Origin: Aromatoleum petrolei
Lineage (GTDB): Bacteria; Pseudomonadota; Gammaproteobacteria; Burkholderiales; Rhodocyclaceae
DNA: 64,000 nt
Assembly: GCF_017894385.1 (NCBI RefSeq)
Contig: NZ_CP059560.1
Span: forward strand, 1,364,001-1,428,000
Reading direction: 5' to 3'
Positions 52,813 through 62,163 of the stretch are shown here, piece after piece. The notes beneath the pieces are model-generated. The model worked only from the letters and a program-made list of their open reading frames with translations. It was not told the origin of the DNA and did no database searches. Each line of letters opens with the position of its first letter. The first letter of the stretch is position 1. Made by a program: the position numbers and the translations under genes.

Positions 52813-53376
52813 TCAGTTGAAGCCGGGCGCGAAATCCTCCTGCGCGGCCATGCCCTCGCCGCTCGGCGGGCGCGCCTGCACGGCGGCGAGAATCCCGGCG
52901 AGGAGCTCGGCCGGGGGCGGCGGACAGCCCGGCACGGTCACATCGACCGGGATCACGTTCGCTACGCCGCCGCAGCTCGCGTAGCTCTCGCCGAAGATCC
53001 CGCCATTGCAACCGCAGTCGCCCACCGCGACGACGAGCTTGGGCGCCGGCGTCGCGTCGTAGGTGCGCCGCAGCGCTACCTCCATGTGCCGCGACACCGG
53101 CCCGGTCACCAGCAGCAGGTCGGCGTGGCGCGGACTGGCGACGAAGCGGATGCCGAGGCCCTCGATATTGTAGTAAGGATTGTTCAGCGCATTGATCTCG
53201 AGCTCGCAGCCGTTGCACGACCCGGCGTCGACGTGGCGGATCGCCAGCGCGCGACCGAGGATCGCGAGGATCTCGTGATGGATCAGGTGCGCGGGGCGGC
53301 GGGCGCCCTCCAGCGGCTCGGGCGCCGGCTCGGTGACACGGCCGCGGCGCGCGACGTATTTCAGGATGTGCCACAT
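52813..53376 (-). CDS. NuoB/HyfI-like iron-sulfur subunit of Ehr complex
   Basis: 187 residues from MWHILKYVARRG. Cluster N2-type cysteines are all present: SCNGCELEINAL, GDCGCNGGIFG and VPGCPPPP. It would carry electrons at the junction of soluble and membrane parts. Its start overlaps the stop of the large-subunit gene (TAATG). Last gene of the operon; no HyfH-like ferredoxin subunit or HyfD lies in it. Confidence 0.9.
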   Translation of the reverse strand: MWHILKYVARRGRVTEPAPEPLEGARRPAHLIHHEILAILGRALAIRHVDAGSCNGCELEINALNNPYYNIEGLGIRFVASPRHADLLLVTGPVSRHMEVALRRTYDATPAPKLVVAVGDCGCNGGIFGESYASCGGVANVIPVDVTVPGCPPPPAELLAGILAAVQARPPSGEGMAAQEDFAPGFN

Positions 53377-54932
53377 TACAGATCCTGCCCCGAATAGCTG
53401 AGGTTGAAGGACTTGTTGATCAGCGGGAAGTCCGGAACGATATTGCCGATGATCGCGTGCTCCAGCACCGGCCAGTTCTGCCATGAAGGATCGTGGCAGT
53501 GACAGCGCACGATGCGCCCCCGCGCGTCGGTTTCCAGCGCGACGAACACCTCGCCGCGCCAGCCTTCGATCCAGCCCGCGCCGACGCCGTCCCGCGTCAC
53601 GAGCATCGGCTCATGGACCGCCCCACCCGGCAGCCCGGCGAGCAGCGCGTCGATCATCCGCAGCGAGGCGAAGCACTCGCCGAAGCGTACCGCGACACGC
53701 GCCGCGACATCGCCGTTGCGATGCGAGCACGCCGTCACCGCGAGACCGTCGTAGGGCGGCCACGGGAAGTCGGCCCGCAGGTCGGCCGTCTGCCCGCTCG
53801 CCCGCCCCGCAAGCCCGGTCAGCCCGAGGCGTACGGCGAGTTCGGGCGTGACGCGGCCGGTCGTCACCAGCCGGTCCTGCAGTCCGGCGTGCTCGTCGTA
53901 GATGTCCTTCAGCTCGGCGACCTCGTCCGCAATCGCCGTCACCTGGCTGCGCAGCTTCGCGCAGGCTTCCGCATCGATATCGCGTGCCATCCCGCCGGGA
54001 CGCACGCAGTCCATCATCAGGCGGTGGCCGAAGCACTCGTGGTTCAGGCGCAGCCAGTCCTCGCGCAGGCGCGAGAACTGCGCGAGGGCGAAGCCGAAGG
54101 CGGCATCGTTGCCAAGCGCGCCGAGGTCGCCGAGATGGTTCGCGACACGCTCGCGCTCGAGCAGCAGCGCCCTCAGCCACGCCGCGCGTTCGGGTACCTT
54201 CGCCCCGGCGAGCGATTCCGCCGCCATGGCGTAGGCCCACGCGTACGCGACGGTGCTGTCGCCCGACACCCGGCCGGCCAGCCGCGCGCCCTCGTCGACA
54301 TCCATGCCCATGAAACGGCGCTCGATGCCTTTGTGCTTGTAGCCCAGCCGCTCCTCGAGCCGCAGCACCTTCTCGCCGACCACCGAGAAGCGGAAGTGCC
54401 CCGGCTCGATCGTGCCGGCATGCACCGGTCCGACCGCGATCTCATGCACGCCGTCGCCTTCGACGGGGACGAAGGGGTAGGCGTCGGCCTGTGCCTCGAA
54501 GCGCTCCTGGCCGGTGTTCCCGATGCGCAGCGGGAAATAGTCCGCCGGCCACGCGCCGTGCCGCAGCCACGGGCGCGTGTCGCCCCCGCCTTCGCCCTCA
54601 TCCTCGGCCTCGATGCCGACCAGGTCGCGCGCAGCGCGCTGCATGCGGATCGCGGCGGGGAAAAAGCGCGAAATGTCCGGATAAGCGGGTTCCGCCGCGT
54701 CCAGCCCGAGCTTCGCCCACAGCAGTCCGTCCGCCGTCGCGTACGCCGCCGACACCGCGAAGCCGTCGCCGGCGGCACGTTCGTCGCTGCCCCACAGGCT
54801 CACGAGCCGTCCCTTCGCCTCCGCCACGGCCAGGGCAAGCGCGCTCCACTGCGCGGCATGCACGCGTGCGCCGAAGATCGGCACAGGCGCATCGAGCCGT
54901 TCGAAGCGGCAATCGAGTCCGAAGAACTCCAC
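53376..54932 (-). CDS. HyfG/NuoCD-like large subunit lacking NiFe ligands
   Basis: 518 residues from GTG 54932, with GGAGG six bases ahead, two bases after the previous stop. N-terminal NuoC-like domain (to about 160; GDTRPWLRHGAWPADYFPLR near the junction) and C-terminal NuoD/hydrogenase-large domain (PVHAGTIEPGHFRFSV, GYKHKGIERRFMG). At the place of the hydrogenase CxxC pair it reads RVSGDST (221-227) and the C-terminus reads NKSFNLSYSGQDL without a second Cys pair, so no NiFe centre can form. It fits the Ehr group, not a hydrogenase. Confidence 0.9.
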   Translation of the reverse strand: MEFFGLDCRFERLDAPVPIFGARVHAAQWSALALAVAEAKGRLVSLWGSDERAAGDGFAVSAAYATADGLLWAKLGLDAAEPAYPDISRFFPAAIRMQRAARDLVGIEAEDEGEGGGDTRPWLRHGAWPADYFPLRIGNTGQERFEAQADAYPFVPVEGDGVHEIAVGPVHAGTIEPGHFRFSVVGEKVLRLEERLGYKHKGIERRFMGMDVDEGARLAGRVSGDSTVAYAWAYAMAAESLAGAKVPERAAWLRALLLERERVANHLGDLGALGNDAAFGFALAQFSRLREDWLRLNHECFGHRLMMDCVRPGGMARDIDAEACAKLRSQVTAIADEVAELKDIYDEHAGLQDRLVTTGRVTPELAVRLGLTGLAGRASGQTADLRADFPWPPYDGLAVTACSHRNGDVAARVAVRFGECFASLRMIDALLAGLPGGAVHEPMLVTRDGVGAGWIEGWRGEVFVALETDARGRIVRCHCHDPSWQNWPVLEHAIIGNIVPDFPLINKSFNLSYSGQDL

Positions 54933-54934
54933 GG

Positions 54935-56389
54935 TCAGCCTCCGATCATCTGCGCCGCCTGACGGTACCAGCCGTCGAGGTAGGGCGGAATGTAGAGCCC
55001 CAGCATCAGCGCGAGCCCCAGATGGACGAACACCGGCAGCAGTGCCGGCGGGTGGGCGAGCGGGCGCAGTGACGTGTCGCCGAACACCATCGGCTGCACG
55101 CGCCCGAAGATCGCCGCAAACGCCACACCCAGCGCGACGAGCAGGAAGGGCGTGGCCCACGGCGCCTCGCGCATCGCCGTCGTCAGGATCAGGAACTCGC
55201 TCGCGAACACGCCGAAGGGCGGCATGCCGAGGATTGCCAGCGACCCGAGCATCAGGCCCCAGCCAACGGTCGGATTCACCTTCAGGAGGCCGCGGATGTC
55301 CTCCATCGCCTGCGAACCCGCCTTCTGCGCGGCGTGGCCGACGGCGAAGAAGATCGCCGACTTCACCAGCGCATGCACGGTCATGTGCAGCAGCCCGGCG
55401 AAGTTCGCGATCGGGCCGCCCAGGCCGAAGGCGAAGGTCATCAGACCCATGTGTTCGATCGACGAGTACGCGAACATGCGCTTGACGTCGCGCTGACGCG
55501 ACAGGAAGAAGGCCGCGACGACGACCGTCAACAGGCCGAAGCCGATCATCATCCGCCCCGGCAGGCCGTTCGCGATCGCCCCGTCCGCCAGCACCTTGCA
55601 ACGCAGCACCGCATACAGTGCGACGTTCAGGAGCAGGCCCGACAGCACCGCCGAGATCGGCGTCGGGCCTTCCGCATGCGCGTCGGGCAGCCAGTTATGC
55701 ACCGGCACCAGGCCCACTTTGGTGCCGTAGCCGAGGAGCAGGAAGACGAAGGCGAGCGACAGGATGCCCGGATCGAGCAGATGCTTGGACTGCGCCAGGT
55801 GCGTCCACAGCAGCGCCCCCTCGCCGCCGCCGATCGCGCGCTCGGCCGCGAGGTAGAGCAGGATGGTGCCGAACAGCGCCTGCGCGATGCCCACGCCGCA
55901 CAGGATGAAGTACTTCCACGCCGCCTCCAGGCTCGCCGGAGTGCGGTACACCGACACCAGCAGCACCGTCGTCAGCGTCGCCGCCTCCATCGCCACCCAC
56001 AGGATGCCGAGGTTGTTGGTCGTCAGCGCAACCAGCATCATGCCGTTGAAGAGCTGGTACATGCTGTGGAAGAGCCGCATCCGCCCCGGCGTCATCTTGC
56101 CGTGGTCGCGCTCGATGCGCATGTAGGGGCGCGAGAAGAGCGAGGTCGTGAAGCCGACGAAGGCCGTCAGCGTGACTAGAAAGACGTTGAGCGGATCGAC
56201 GAAGAACCACTCGCCCCACACCGTGAGCGGCCCGTCGCGTACGACCAGCACCGTGAGCCAGACGGACGCAGCCAGCGTGAGCAGGCTCACCGCCGCGTTC
56301 AGCTCCCCCGCGCGCTCGCGGTCGCCCCACAAGGCGAGCAGCGCGCCGCCGAAGAGCGGGATGGCGAGGACGAGGGCCAAGGCATCCAT
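54935..56389 (-). CDS. hyfF: HyfF-like proton-channel subunit (Mrp/NuoN type)
   Basis: 484 residues, about 14 helices. Antiporter-like core visible: MYQLFNGMMLVALTTNNLG, the Glu in AMEAATLTTVLLVSVYR, GLVPVHNWLPDAHAEGPTPISA and AYSSIEHMGLMTFAFGLGG (read in parts). Likely pumps or conducts protons. ATGA overlap with hyfE; 3' end two bases from the large-subunit GTG. Confidence 0.92.
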   Translation of the reverse strand: MDALALVLAIPLFGGALLALWGDRERAGELNAAVSLLTLAASVWLTVLVVRDGPLTVWGEWFFVDPLNVFLVTLTAFVGFTTSLFSRPYMRIERDHGKMTPGRMRLFHSMYQLFNGMMLVALTTNNLGILWVAMEAATLTTVLLVSVYRTPASLEAAWKYFILCGVGIAQALFGTILLYLAAERAIGGGEGALLWTHLAQSKHLLDPGILSLAFVFLLLGYGTKVGLVPVHNWLPDAHAEGPTPISAVLSGLLLNVALYAVLRCKVLADGAIANGLPGRMMIGFGLLTVVVAAFFLSRQRDVKRMFAYSSIEHMGLMTFAFGLGGPIANFAGLLHMTVHALVKSAIFFAVGHAAQKAGSQAMEDIRGLLKVNPTVGWGLMLGSLAILGMPPFGVFASEFLILTTAMREAPWATPFLLVALGVAFAAIFGRVQPMVFGDTSLRPLAHPPALLPVFVHLGLALMLGLYIPPYLDGWYRQAAQMIGG

Positions 56390-57048
56390 CAGTCTTCCTT
56401 CAGCTTTTCAAGATGGCGGATGTCCAGGCTGTCGAATTGCTCGCGAATCTGGAACATGAACACGCCGAGGATCAGGATGCCGACCAGCACGTCGAACGCG
56501 ATGCCGAGCTCGACGATCATTGGCATGCCGCTGGTCGCCGCGGTGGCCGCGAAGAACAGGCCGTTCTCCATCGACAGGAAACCGATCACCTGCGGCACCG
56601 CCTTCGCGCGCACGATCATCATCAGGAAGGACAGCAGCACGCACGCGAGCGCGATGCCCAGCGTGCCGCGCGCGATGGAGGTCGACAGCCCCGCGATCGG
56701 CGCCGCGAGGTTGAACGCGAAGATCACCAGCACGATGCCGATCAGCATCGTCGTCGGGATGTTGAACAGGGTCTCGACGTCCCAACGCACGTTGAGCCGC
56801 AGGATCACCCGGTGCAGCAGGATGGGGATCAGCACCACCTTCAGCACGAAGGTCAGCCCCGCGGAGAAGTACAGGTGATGCTGGCGGGTGAGATAGCCGA
56901 CGATCAGCGTCGCCGCCGCCAGCGCCGCGCCCTGAAGGGTGAACAGGTGGATCAGCGTCAGGATGCGGCGCTGCGCGATCATCGCGAACGCGAGCACCAG
57001 CAGCACGACCGCGAAGAGATTGATCGACTGGGAAAGGAGCGTGTTCAT
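56389..57048 (-). CDS. hyfE: HyfE-like membrane subunit
   Basis: 219 residues with six or more helices: LFAVVLLVLAFAMIAQRRIL, LHLYFSAGLTFVLKVVLIPILLHR-type segment and VPQVIGFLSMENGLFFAATAA (read in parts). Corresponds to HyfE, with a NuoK-like part. Six bases after the HyfC-like stop and ATGA-coupled to hyfF. Confidence 0.9.
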   Translation of the reverse strand: MNTLLSQSINLFAVVLLVLAFAMIAQRRILTLIHLFTLQGAALAAATLIVGYLTRQHHLYFSAGLTFVLKVVLIPILLHRVILRLNVRWDVETLFNIPTTMLIGIVLVIFAFNLAAPIAGLSTSIARGTLGIALACVLLSFLMMIVRAKAVPQVIGFLSMENGLFFAATAATSGMPMIVELGIAFDVLVGILILGVFMFQIREQFDSLDIRHLEKLKED

Positions 57049-57054
57049 GAGTGC

Positions 57055-58002
57055 CTAGGCTCCGAGGAGGACGTGCACCAGCAGCGCGATCACCGCGAGC
57101 AGGAAGGCCGTCGCGAGGAACTCCGGCACGCGGAAGAGACGCATCTTCGCGTTGATCGTCTCGATCAGCGCGAGCAGCACGCCACCCGCCGCGAGCTTCA
57201 CGACCAGCATCGGGATCGCGAACAGGATCGCGATCGGCGTGCCCGCCTCCGCCACGCCCCAGGGCACGAACAATGCGAGACCGATGCACGAATATGCGAA
57301 CAGCTTCAGCGACGCCGCCCATTCGACGAGCGCCAGGTGGCGACCCGAGTATTCGAGGATCAGCGCCTCGTGGATCATCGTCAGCTCGAGGTGGGTGGCC
57401 GGATTGTCGACCGGCACGCGTGCGTTCTCCGCCAGCGACACCATCGTGAACGCGACGCCCGCGACCGCGAGACTCGGATAGATCGCGAAGGGCTGGTGCG
57501 CGAGCGTCTCGACGATCACCGCGAGCGACGTCGATTGCGTGATCAGCGAGGCGGAGAACAGCACCATCAGCAGCGCCGGCTCGGCGAGAAAACCGATCAG
57601 CATCTCGCGCCGTGCGCCGAGCGTGCCGAAGGAGGTACCAATATCCATCGCAGCGAGCGAGATGAACACGCGTGCGAGCGCGAACAGGCCGACAAGCGCA
57701 ACCGCGTCGGCCGCGGGCGCGAGCGGCAGGTCGGTGGACAGCGTCGGTGCGATGCCGCAGGCGAGCGCCATGCAGCCGAACATGATGTAGGGCGCAACGC
57801 GGAAGATCGGCGTCGCGTGCTCGGCGACGACCGACTCCTTGTTGAACAGCTTGTGCAGCACGCGATAGGGCTGCAGCAGCCCGGGTGCGCGCCGCCCCTG
57901 CAGCCACGCACGCCACTGGTTCACCCACCCCGTCAGCAAGGGGGCGAACGCCAGCGCGAGGACGATGGCGAGCAGCTGCGCGAACAGGCCGACGATGCTC
58001 AT
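57055..58002 (-). CDS. NuoH/HyfC-like membrane subunit
   Basis: 315 residues from MSIVGLFAQLLA, about eight helices. Typical NuoH/HycD motifs: GRRAPGLLQPYRVLHKLFNKE and ENARVPVDNPATHLELTMIHEALILEYSG (read in parts), the loop that faces the large subunit. Start overlaps the hyfB stop (ATGA). It should couple redox change to the proton modules. Confidence 0.93.
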   Translation of the reverse strand: MSIVGLFAQLLAIVLALAFAPLLTGWVNQWRAWLQGRRAPGLLQPYRVLHKLFNKESVVAEHATPIFRVAPYIMFGCMALACGIAPTLSTDLPLAPAADAVALVGLFALARVFISLAAMDIGTSFGTLGARREMLIGFLAEPALLMVLFSASLITQSTSLAVIVETLAHQPFAIYPSLAVAGVAFTMVSLAENARVPVDNPATHLELTMIHEALILEYSGRHLALVEWAASLKLFAYSCIGLALFVPWGVAEAGTPIAILFAIPMLVVKLAAGGVLLALIETINAKMRLFRVPEFLATAFLLAVIALLVHVLLGA

Positions 58003-59999
58003 GATTTCACCACCAGCAACAGGACCATCAGGGTCACGAAGCTGTACAGCAGGTAGATCGCGATGCGCCCCTGCTGCAGCCGGCCGACGCCCCGCGCAAT
58101 GCCGGATGTGAGCCGCGCGACCGGCAGATACAGCCAGTGCCAGAAATGGTCCTCGATCGTGACGCGGTAATGCGGTTTCGCGTCGAACGGCGACGGCAGC
58201 TCGCGCTGCATGCGGAAGAAGGGCTCGAAGATCTGGCGGATCGGCTGGCCGAAGCCCTCGGCCGTATCCTGCATGCGTGCGGTCTGCGCCGGATAGCCGC
58301 AGTCCCAAGCCGGCGCACGGCGCAGGCGCCCGTGATAAAACTTGCGTACCAGCACCACCGTCAGCAACACCGCGAGGCTCACGACCAGCAGGAACACCAG
58401 CGGACCGTAACTCGCGCGCTCGATCGAACTCGGCGACAGCAGCAGCCAGCCGTTCGCGCGCACCGTGTCGGCAATGCCGCCGCCGACCAGCAGGCGCGTG
58501 ACGCGGTCGATCGCGCCGATGACTTGCACCGGGAAGAGGCCCAACAGCACGCAGCCGACCCCGAGCCACGCCAGGCCCGCGCGTTCGAGTGGCGACGCCG
58601 GATGCGCGTGGGCGAGCTTCGGTTCGCGCGGCTGGCCGAGAAAGATCACGCCATAGAACTTCACCATCGTGTAGCCCGCCAGGGCGGCGACCAGCGCAAT
58701 GCCCGCGGCGAGCACCGGCACCAGCATGTTGATGAAGGAATCGGGCAGCCCGGTCGTGAACAGGAAACTCTGCAGCAGCAGCCATTCCGACACGAAGCCG
58801 GAGAACGGCGGCAGCCCCGAACTCGCCAACACGCCGACGAGCGACAGCCACGCGACCCACGGCATGCGCCGCATCAGCCCGCCAAGCTTGCCCAGGCTGC
58901 GCTCGCCGGTCGAGTGCAGCACCGAGCCGGTGGCGAGGAACAGCAGGCTCTTGAAGAAGGCATGGCCGAGGACGTGGTACAGCGCCGCGGTCAGCGCCAG
59001 CGCCGACAGCGCCTTCATCCCGTAGGCGTTGAACAGCACGCCGAGGCCGATGCCGACGAAGAGCAGACCGATGTTCTCGATCGACGAATACGCGAGCAGG
59101 CGCTTCATGTCGGTCTGCACCGCACTGAACACCACGCCGTACAGCGCAGTGGCGAGACCCACTGCCATGAGCAGCACGCCCCACCACCACTGCTGCGCGC
59201 CGAGCAGGTCGAAACTCACCCGCAGCAGGCCGTAGATCGCCGTCTTCAGCATCACGGCGCTCATCAGCGCGGACACCGGCGACGGCGCCGCCGGATGGGC
59301 CTCCGGGAGCCACACGTGCAGCGGCAGGATGCCCGCCTTCGCGCCGAAACCCAGCGTCGCGAGGAGGAAGGCGACCGAGGCCCACAGCGGCGACAGCGAC
59401 TGCGCACGCATGTTGGCGAAAGTGTAGTCGCCGGTGTTGGCTTGCAGCACACCGAAGCACAGCAGGATTGCGATCGCGCCGATGTGGGCGATGAGCAGGT
59501 ACAGGAAACCCGCCTCACGGATCGCCGGCACGCGGTGGTTCGCGGTGACAAGGAAGAACGAGGACAGCGCCATCGTCTCCCACATCACCATGAAGGCGTA
59601 GGCATCGTCCGCAAGCACGACCAACGCCATGCTCGCGACGAAGAGATGGTATTCGAGGCACATCAGCCCGGGCGGTGTTCCCTCGCCGTGGCGGAAGTAA
59701 CCCGCCGCGAAGACGGAGACGCCGAAGGAGGTCCCTCCGATCACGAGCAGGAAGAAGGCCGACAGCCCGTCCAGGCGCAGGTGGAAAGGCAGATCGGGCA
59801 GGCCCAGCGCGAGCACCGCGGTCTGCGGCGTGCCGAGCAGCCCGGCGAGCGCGAGCCCCGCCAGCGCCAGTGCCAGCACACCCCCGGCCGGAAACAGCAC
59901 GCGGGCGACGAACGCCGTGTTGCGCAAGGCGCCTATCCCGGCGACCCCCAACGCGAGCCAGCCCGCGACGACGATCAGGATCCAGTCGAGAACCAGCAC
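57999..59999 (-). CDS. hyfB: HyfB-like proton-channel subunit (NuoL type)
   Basis: About 666 residues from GTG 59999 (VLVLDWILIVVAGW), chosen since GGGGGA stands six bases ahead; GTG 60047 upstream would add a Cys-rich tail not seen in the family. 14-16 helices with MVMWETMALSSFFLVTANHR (key Glu), KAGILPLHVWLPEAHPAAPSPVSALMS and YSSIENIGLLFVGIG (read in parts). First gene of the Ehr operon. Confidence 0.92.
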   Translation of the reverse strand: MLVLDWILIVVAGWLALGVAGIGALRNTAFVARVLFPAGGVLALALAGLALAGLLGTPQTAVLALGLPDLPFHLRLDGLSAFFLLVIGGTSFGVSVFAAGYFRHGEGTPPGLMCLEYHLFVASMALVVLADDAYAFMVMWETMALSSFFLVTANHRVPAIREAGFLYLLIAHIGAIAILLCFGVLQANTGDYTFANMRAQSLSPLWASVAFLLATLGFGAKAGILPLHVWLPEAHPAAPSPVSALMSAVMLKTAIYGLLRVSFDLLGAQQWWWGVLLMAVGLATALYGVVFSAVQTDMKRLLAYSSIENIGLLFVGIGLGVLFNAYGMKALSALALTAALYHVLGHAFFKSLLFLATGSVLHSTGERSLGKLGGLMRRMPWVAWLSLVGVLASSGLPPFSGFVSEWLLLQSFLFTTGLPDSFINMLVPVLAAGIALVAALAGYTMVKFYGVIFLGQPREPKLAHAHPASPLERAGLAWLGVGCVLLGLFPVQVIGAIDRVTRLLVGGGIADTVRANGWLLLSPSSIERASYGPLVFLLVVSLAVLLTVVLVRKFYHGRLRRAPAWDCGYPAQTARMQDTAEGFGQPIRQIFEPFFRMQRELPSPFDAKPHYRVTIEDHFWHWLYLPVARLTSGIARGVGRLQQGRIAIYLLYSFVTLMVLLLVVKS

Positions 60000-60050
60000 G
60001 CGCCTTCCCCCGAGGAGTGTCTCATTGCTTTCGCATTTACTACACACTAC

Positions 60051-60091
60051 ATTAATATCAATGTCGCTTTCAATGTTAATTTGATGTTAAT
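60051..60091. promoter_or_regulatory. Candidate operator between hyfB and the ribbon-helix-helix gene
   Basis: ATGTTAAT occurs twice as a perfect direct repeat (60073-60080 and 60084-60091), 11 bases apart, about one helical turn; a reversed near-copy ATTAATAT lies at 60051-60058. The 113-base divergent gap is strikingly A/T-rich against its surroundings. Same-face direct repeats suit a ribbon-helix-helix dimer pair. Confidence 0.5.
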
Positions 60092-60112
60092 GAGTGCAAT
60101 CGCCCACGCGTA

Positions 60113-60298
60113 ATGAAAGAAAATCGAACCGCTCGCCTGACCCTGCTGATCGACCCGGAGAAAAAAAAGCTCTTCGAGGAAATCTGCGCCAGCAAGGACC
60201 TGACGCCCTCGCAGGTGGTGCGCCGCCTGATCCGCCAGTACGTGCAGGAAAATGCCGGCAACCGGCCGCTGCCGGAGTGGCTGAAGGACAACGACTGA
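60113..60298 (+). CDS. Small ribbon-helix-helix-like DNA-binding protein
   Basis: 61 residues: NRTARLTLLIDPEKKKLFEEICASKDLTPSQVVRRLIRQYV (read in parts) shows a short beta-strand followed by two helices, the MetJ/Arc/CopG pattern. No toxin partner follows. Divergent from hyfB over an A/T-rich gap with repeated ATGTTAAT, so it may regulate the Ehr operon and itself (inference). No strong ribosome site. Confidence 0.75.
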   Translation: MKENRTARLTLLIDPEKKKLFEEICASKDLTPSQVVRRLIRQYVQENAGNRPLPEWLKDND

Positions 60299-60517
60299 AC
60301 GAGGTCGTCCGACGCCTTCGTTGAAGGCACGGGGTGCGCCCGACGCCCACGCCGGACTGAGCCGCGCGATGCGCAGGCCGGGCCGCAGACAACATGCCTC
60401 GGTCAACACATCCACCCTCCCATGAGACCGGGCGCTAACGGCCTGAAACGAAAAAAACCGGAACGATGGATTAAGCTTCGGTTACATGGCCACCTTGCTA
60501 CCGGAGAAACGACCCAG

Positions 60518-60775
60518 ATGAAACGCTCCGCATTCCTCGGCCTCGCCACCCTCGCCCTCGCACTGGGCGCCTGCAGCAAGCTCACCGTGGAGAACTACGA
60601 CAAGCTCAAGATGGGAATGAGCTATGGCGAAGTGAAACAATTGCTCGGAGCTCCCGACAAGTGCAGCGACCTGCTCGCGGTCAAAAGCTGCACCTGGGGC
60701 AACGATGCGCGCTACGTGCAAGTGAACTTCGTCTCGGACCAGGTGGTGCTGTTCACCTCGTCCAACCTGCGCTGA
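60518..60775 (+). CDS. DUF3862/SmpA-OmlA-like lipoprotein
   Basis: 85 residues from MKRSAFLGLATLALALGAC; lipobox LGAC near 19. Body YDKLKMGMSYGEVKQLLGAPDKC is the BamE/SmpA-like helix-hairpin seen in DUF3862. GGAGA lies ahead. The upstream 220 bases after the ribbon-helix-helix gene hold no gene. Probably an outer-membrane-anchored small lipoprotein; not BamE itself given its length and context. Confidence 0.85.
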   Translation: MKRSAFLGLATLALALGACSKLTVENYDKLKMGMSYGEVKQLLGAPDKCSDLLAVKSCTWGNDARYVQVNFVSDQVVLFTSSNLR

Positions 60776-60960
60776 CGCTCGCCTCGGCGGCCGAACACCG
60801 GATCCGGCCGCCGGCGCAAGGGCCATTAGATTTGCGCAAATTTATACTTCTCAAATACCATTGAAAATCTCGATGCCTCTCCCACCTTCCGGATAAATAG
60901 CTCCCCCGCCACTGTCGGAGGGAAGTAGAAAACGATACCGGCTTCGGAGGACTCCCCTCG

Positions 60961-62163
60961 ATGGACCTGCTGATCTGGCCGGAATGGCCACTGGCGCTTG
61001 GCGCCCTCTTTCCCGTTGCAATCGCCCTCGTGGCGACTGCCCTTGTCGGCGAAGCCGGCGGACGTTTCGGCATACCGCGCGTCAGCGGCTATGCGCTCGC
61101 CGGTCTCGTGCTCGGCCCGCTCCTGCTGGGGTGGTTCGACGCCAACGATCTGGCCGGACACCGCCTCATCATCGACTTCACGATCGCACTCGTGCTTTTC
61201 GAGCTCGGCATCCGCTTCGACCTGCGCTGGCTCACCGCCAACCGCTGGATCGTGGCGACCAGCGTGGGCGAGATGGCGCTCACCTTTGCCCTCACCTTCG
61301 GCGCGCTGTGGGCCGTGGGCACGGGCACCGGCATTGCGCTGGCCGTCGCCGCCATTGCCGTCGGCACCTCGCCGGTGATCCTCATGCACGTCACCAACGA
61401 GCTGCGCGCCTCCGGCCAGACCACCGACCGCCTGCTCGCCCTGTGCGCGCTCAACGTCGCGGTGTCGGTGATCCTGCTCAAGCTCCTCGTCGGCGCCCTG
61501 CACGGCGTCCATTCCGGCTGGCAGCTCGCGCTGCTCCATCCCCTGTACCTGCTGCTCGGCTCCGTGCTTGCGGGCGCAGTGATCGCCGCGGCCTACCTCG
61601 GCCTGCGCAAGCTCGTCGATCCCGCCTCCGAGCAAGGGCTCGCCGCGATGATCGCGCTGCTGCTCGCGGCCATCGCGCTCCTCACCGCGCTGCGCCTGCC
61701 CACCGCGCTCGCGCCGCTGGTCGCCGGCGCCCTCATCAAGTGGCGCGACCCGCGCCCCCACCTGTGGCCCCAGCAGTTCGGCAGCATCGGCGGCGTACTC
61801 GTCATCGTCATCTTCATGCTCGCAGGGGCGGCAGTGAGCGCGGGCGAACTTTTTGCCGGTGCCGGCCTCGGAATCCTCGCAATCGTCGCGCGCGCCGCGG
61901 GCAAGTTCGGCGGCGCGATCGCCTTCGGCCCGCCCAGCGGCCTCGATCTGCGCAAGAGCCTCGCCCTCGGCGTGGGGCTGTTGCCGCTGTCGGTGCTCGC
62001 GCTGCTGCTGGCCGAGGACGTGCGCCTGCTGTACCCGGATTTCGGCGCCCGCCTGCTGCCCATCGTGATGGCGATGACCGTCGTGCTGGGCCTGCTCGGG
62101 CCCATCGCCACCCGGCGGGCGCTGATCCGCGTCCGCGAAACCCGCCGCGGAGACCTGCCATGA
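60961..62163 (+). CDS. CPA2-family cation:proton antiporter
   Basis: 400 residues, 12-13 helices of the KefB/NapA membrane type: [51 protein letters not shown]-type crossing ([18 protein letters not shown]) and [14 protein letters not shown] segment (read in parts). No C-terminal TrkA-N domain, so it is a short form. GGAGGA precedes the start. Stop overlaps the YbdK start (ATGA), so it works together with the ligase gene. Confidence 0.87.
   Translation: MDLLIWPEWPLALGALFPVAIALVATALVGEAGGRFGIPRVSGYALAGLVLGPLLLGWFDANDLAGHRLIIDFTIALVLFELGIRFDLRWLTANRWIVATSVGEMALTFALTFGALWAVGTGTGIALAVAAIAVGTSPVILMHVTNELRASGQTTDRLLALCALNVAVSVILLKLLVGALHGVHSGWQLALLHPLYLLLGSVLAGAVIAAAYLGLRKLVDPASEQGLAAMIALLLAAIALLTALRLPTALAPLVAGALIKWRDPRPHLWPQQFGSIGGVLVIVIFMLAGAAVSAGELFAGAGLGILAIVARAAGKFGGAIAFGPPSGLDLRKSLALGVGLLPLSVLALLLAEDVRLLYPDFGARLLPIVMAMTVVLGLLGPIATRRALIRVRETRRGDLP

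Noticed and set aside
53376..54932. Annotation as a functional NiFe hydrogenase large subunit
   Set aside because: Both cysteine pairs that bind nickel and iron are absent.
54933..55601. N-terminal extension of the large-subunit frame into the hyfF region
   Set aside because: The extension is the hyfF gene read out of frame; GTG 54932 with GGAGG ahead starts a normal-length protein.
60000..60047. Earlier GTG start for hyfB giving a CSKCESNE leader
   Set aside because: The extra residues lack family support, and a better ribosome site precedes GTG 59999.
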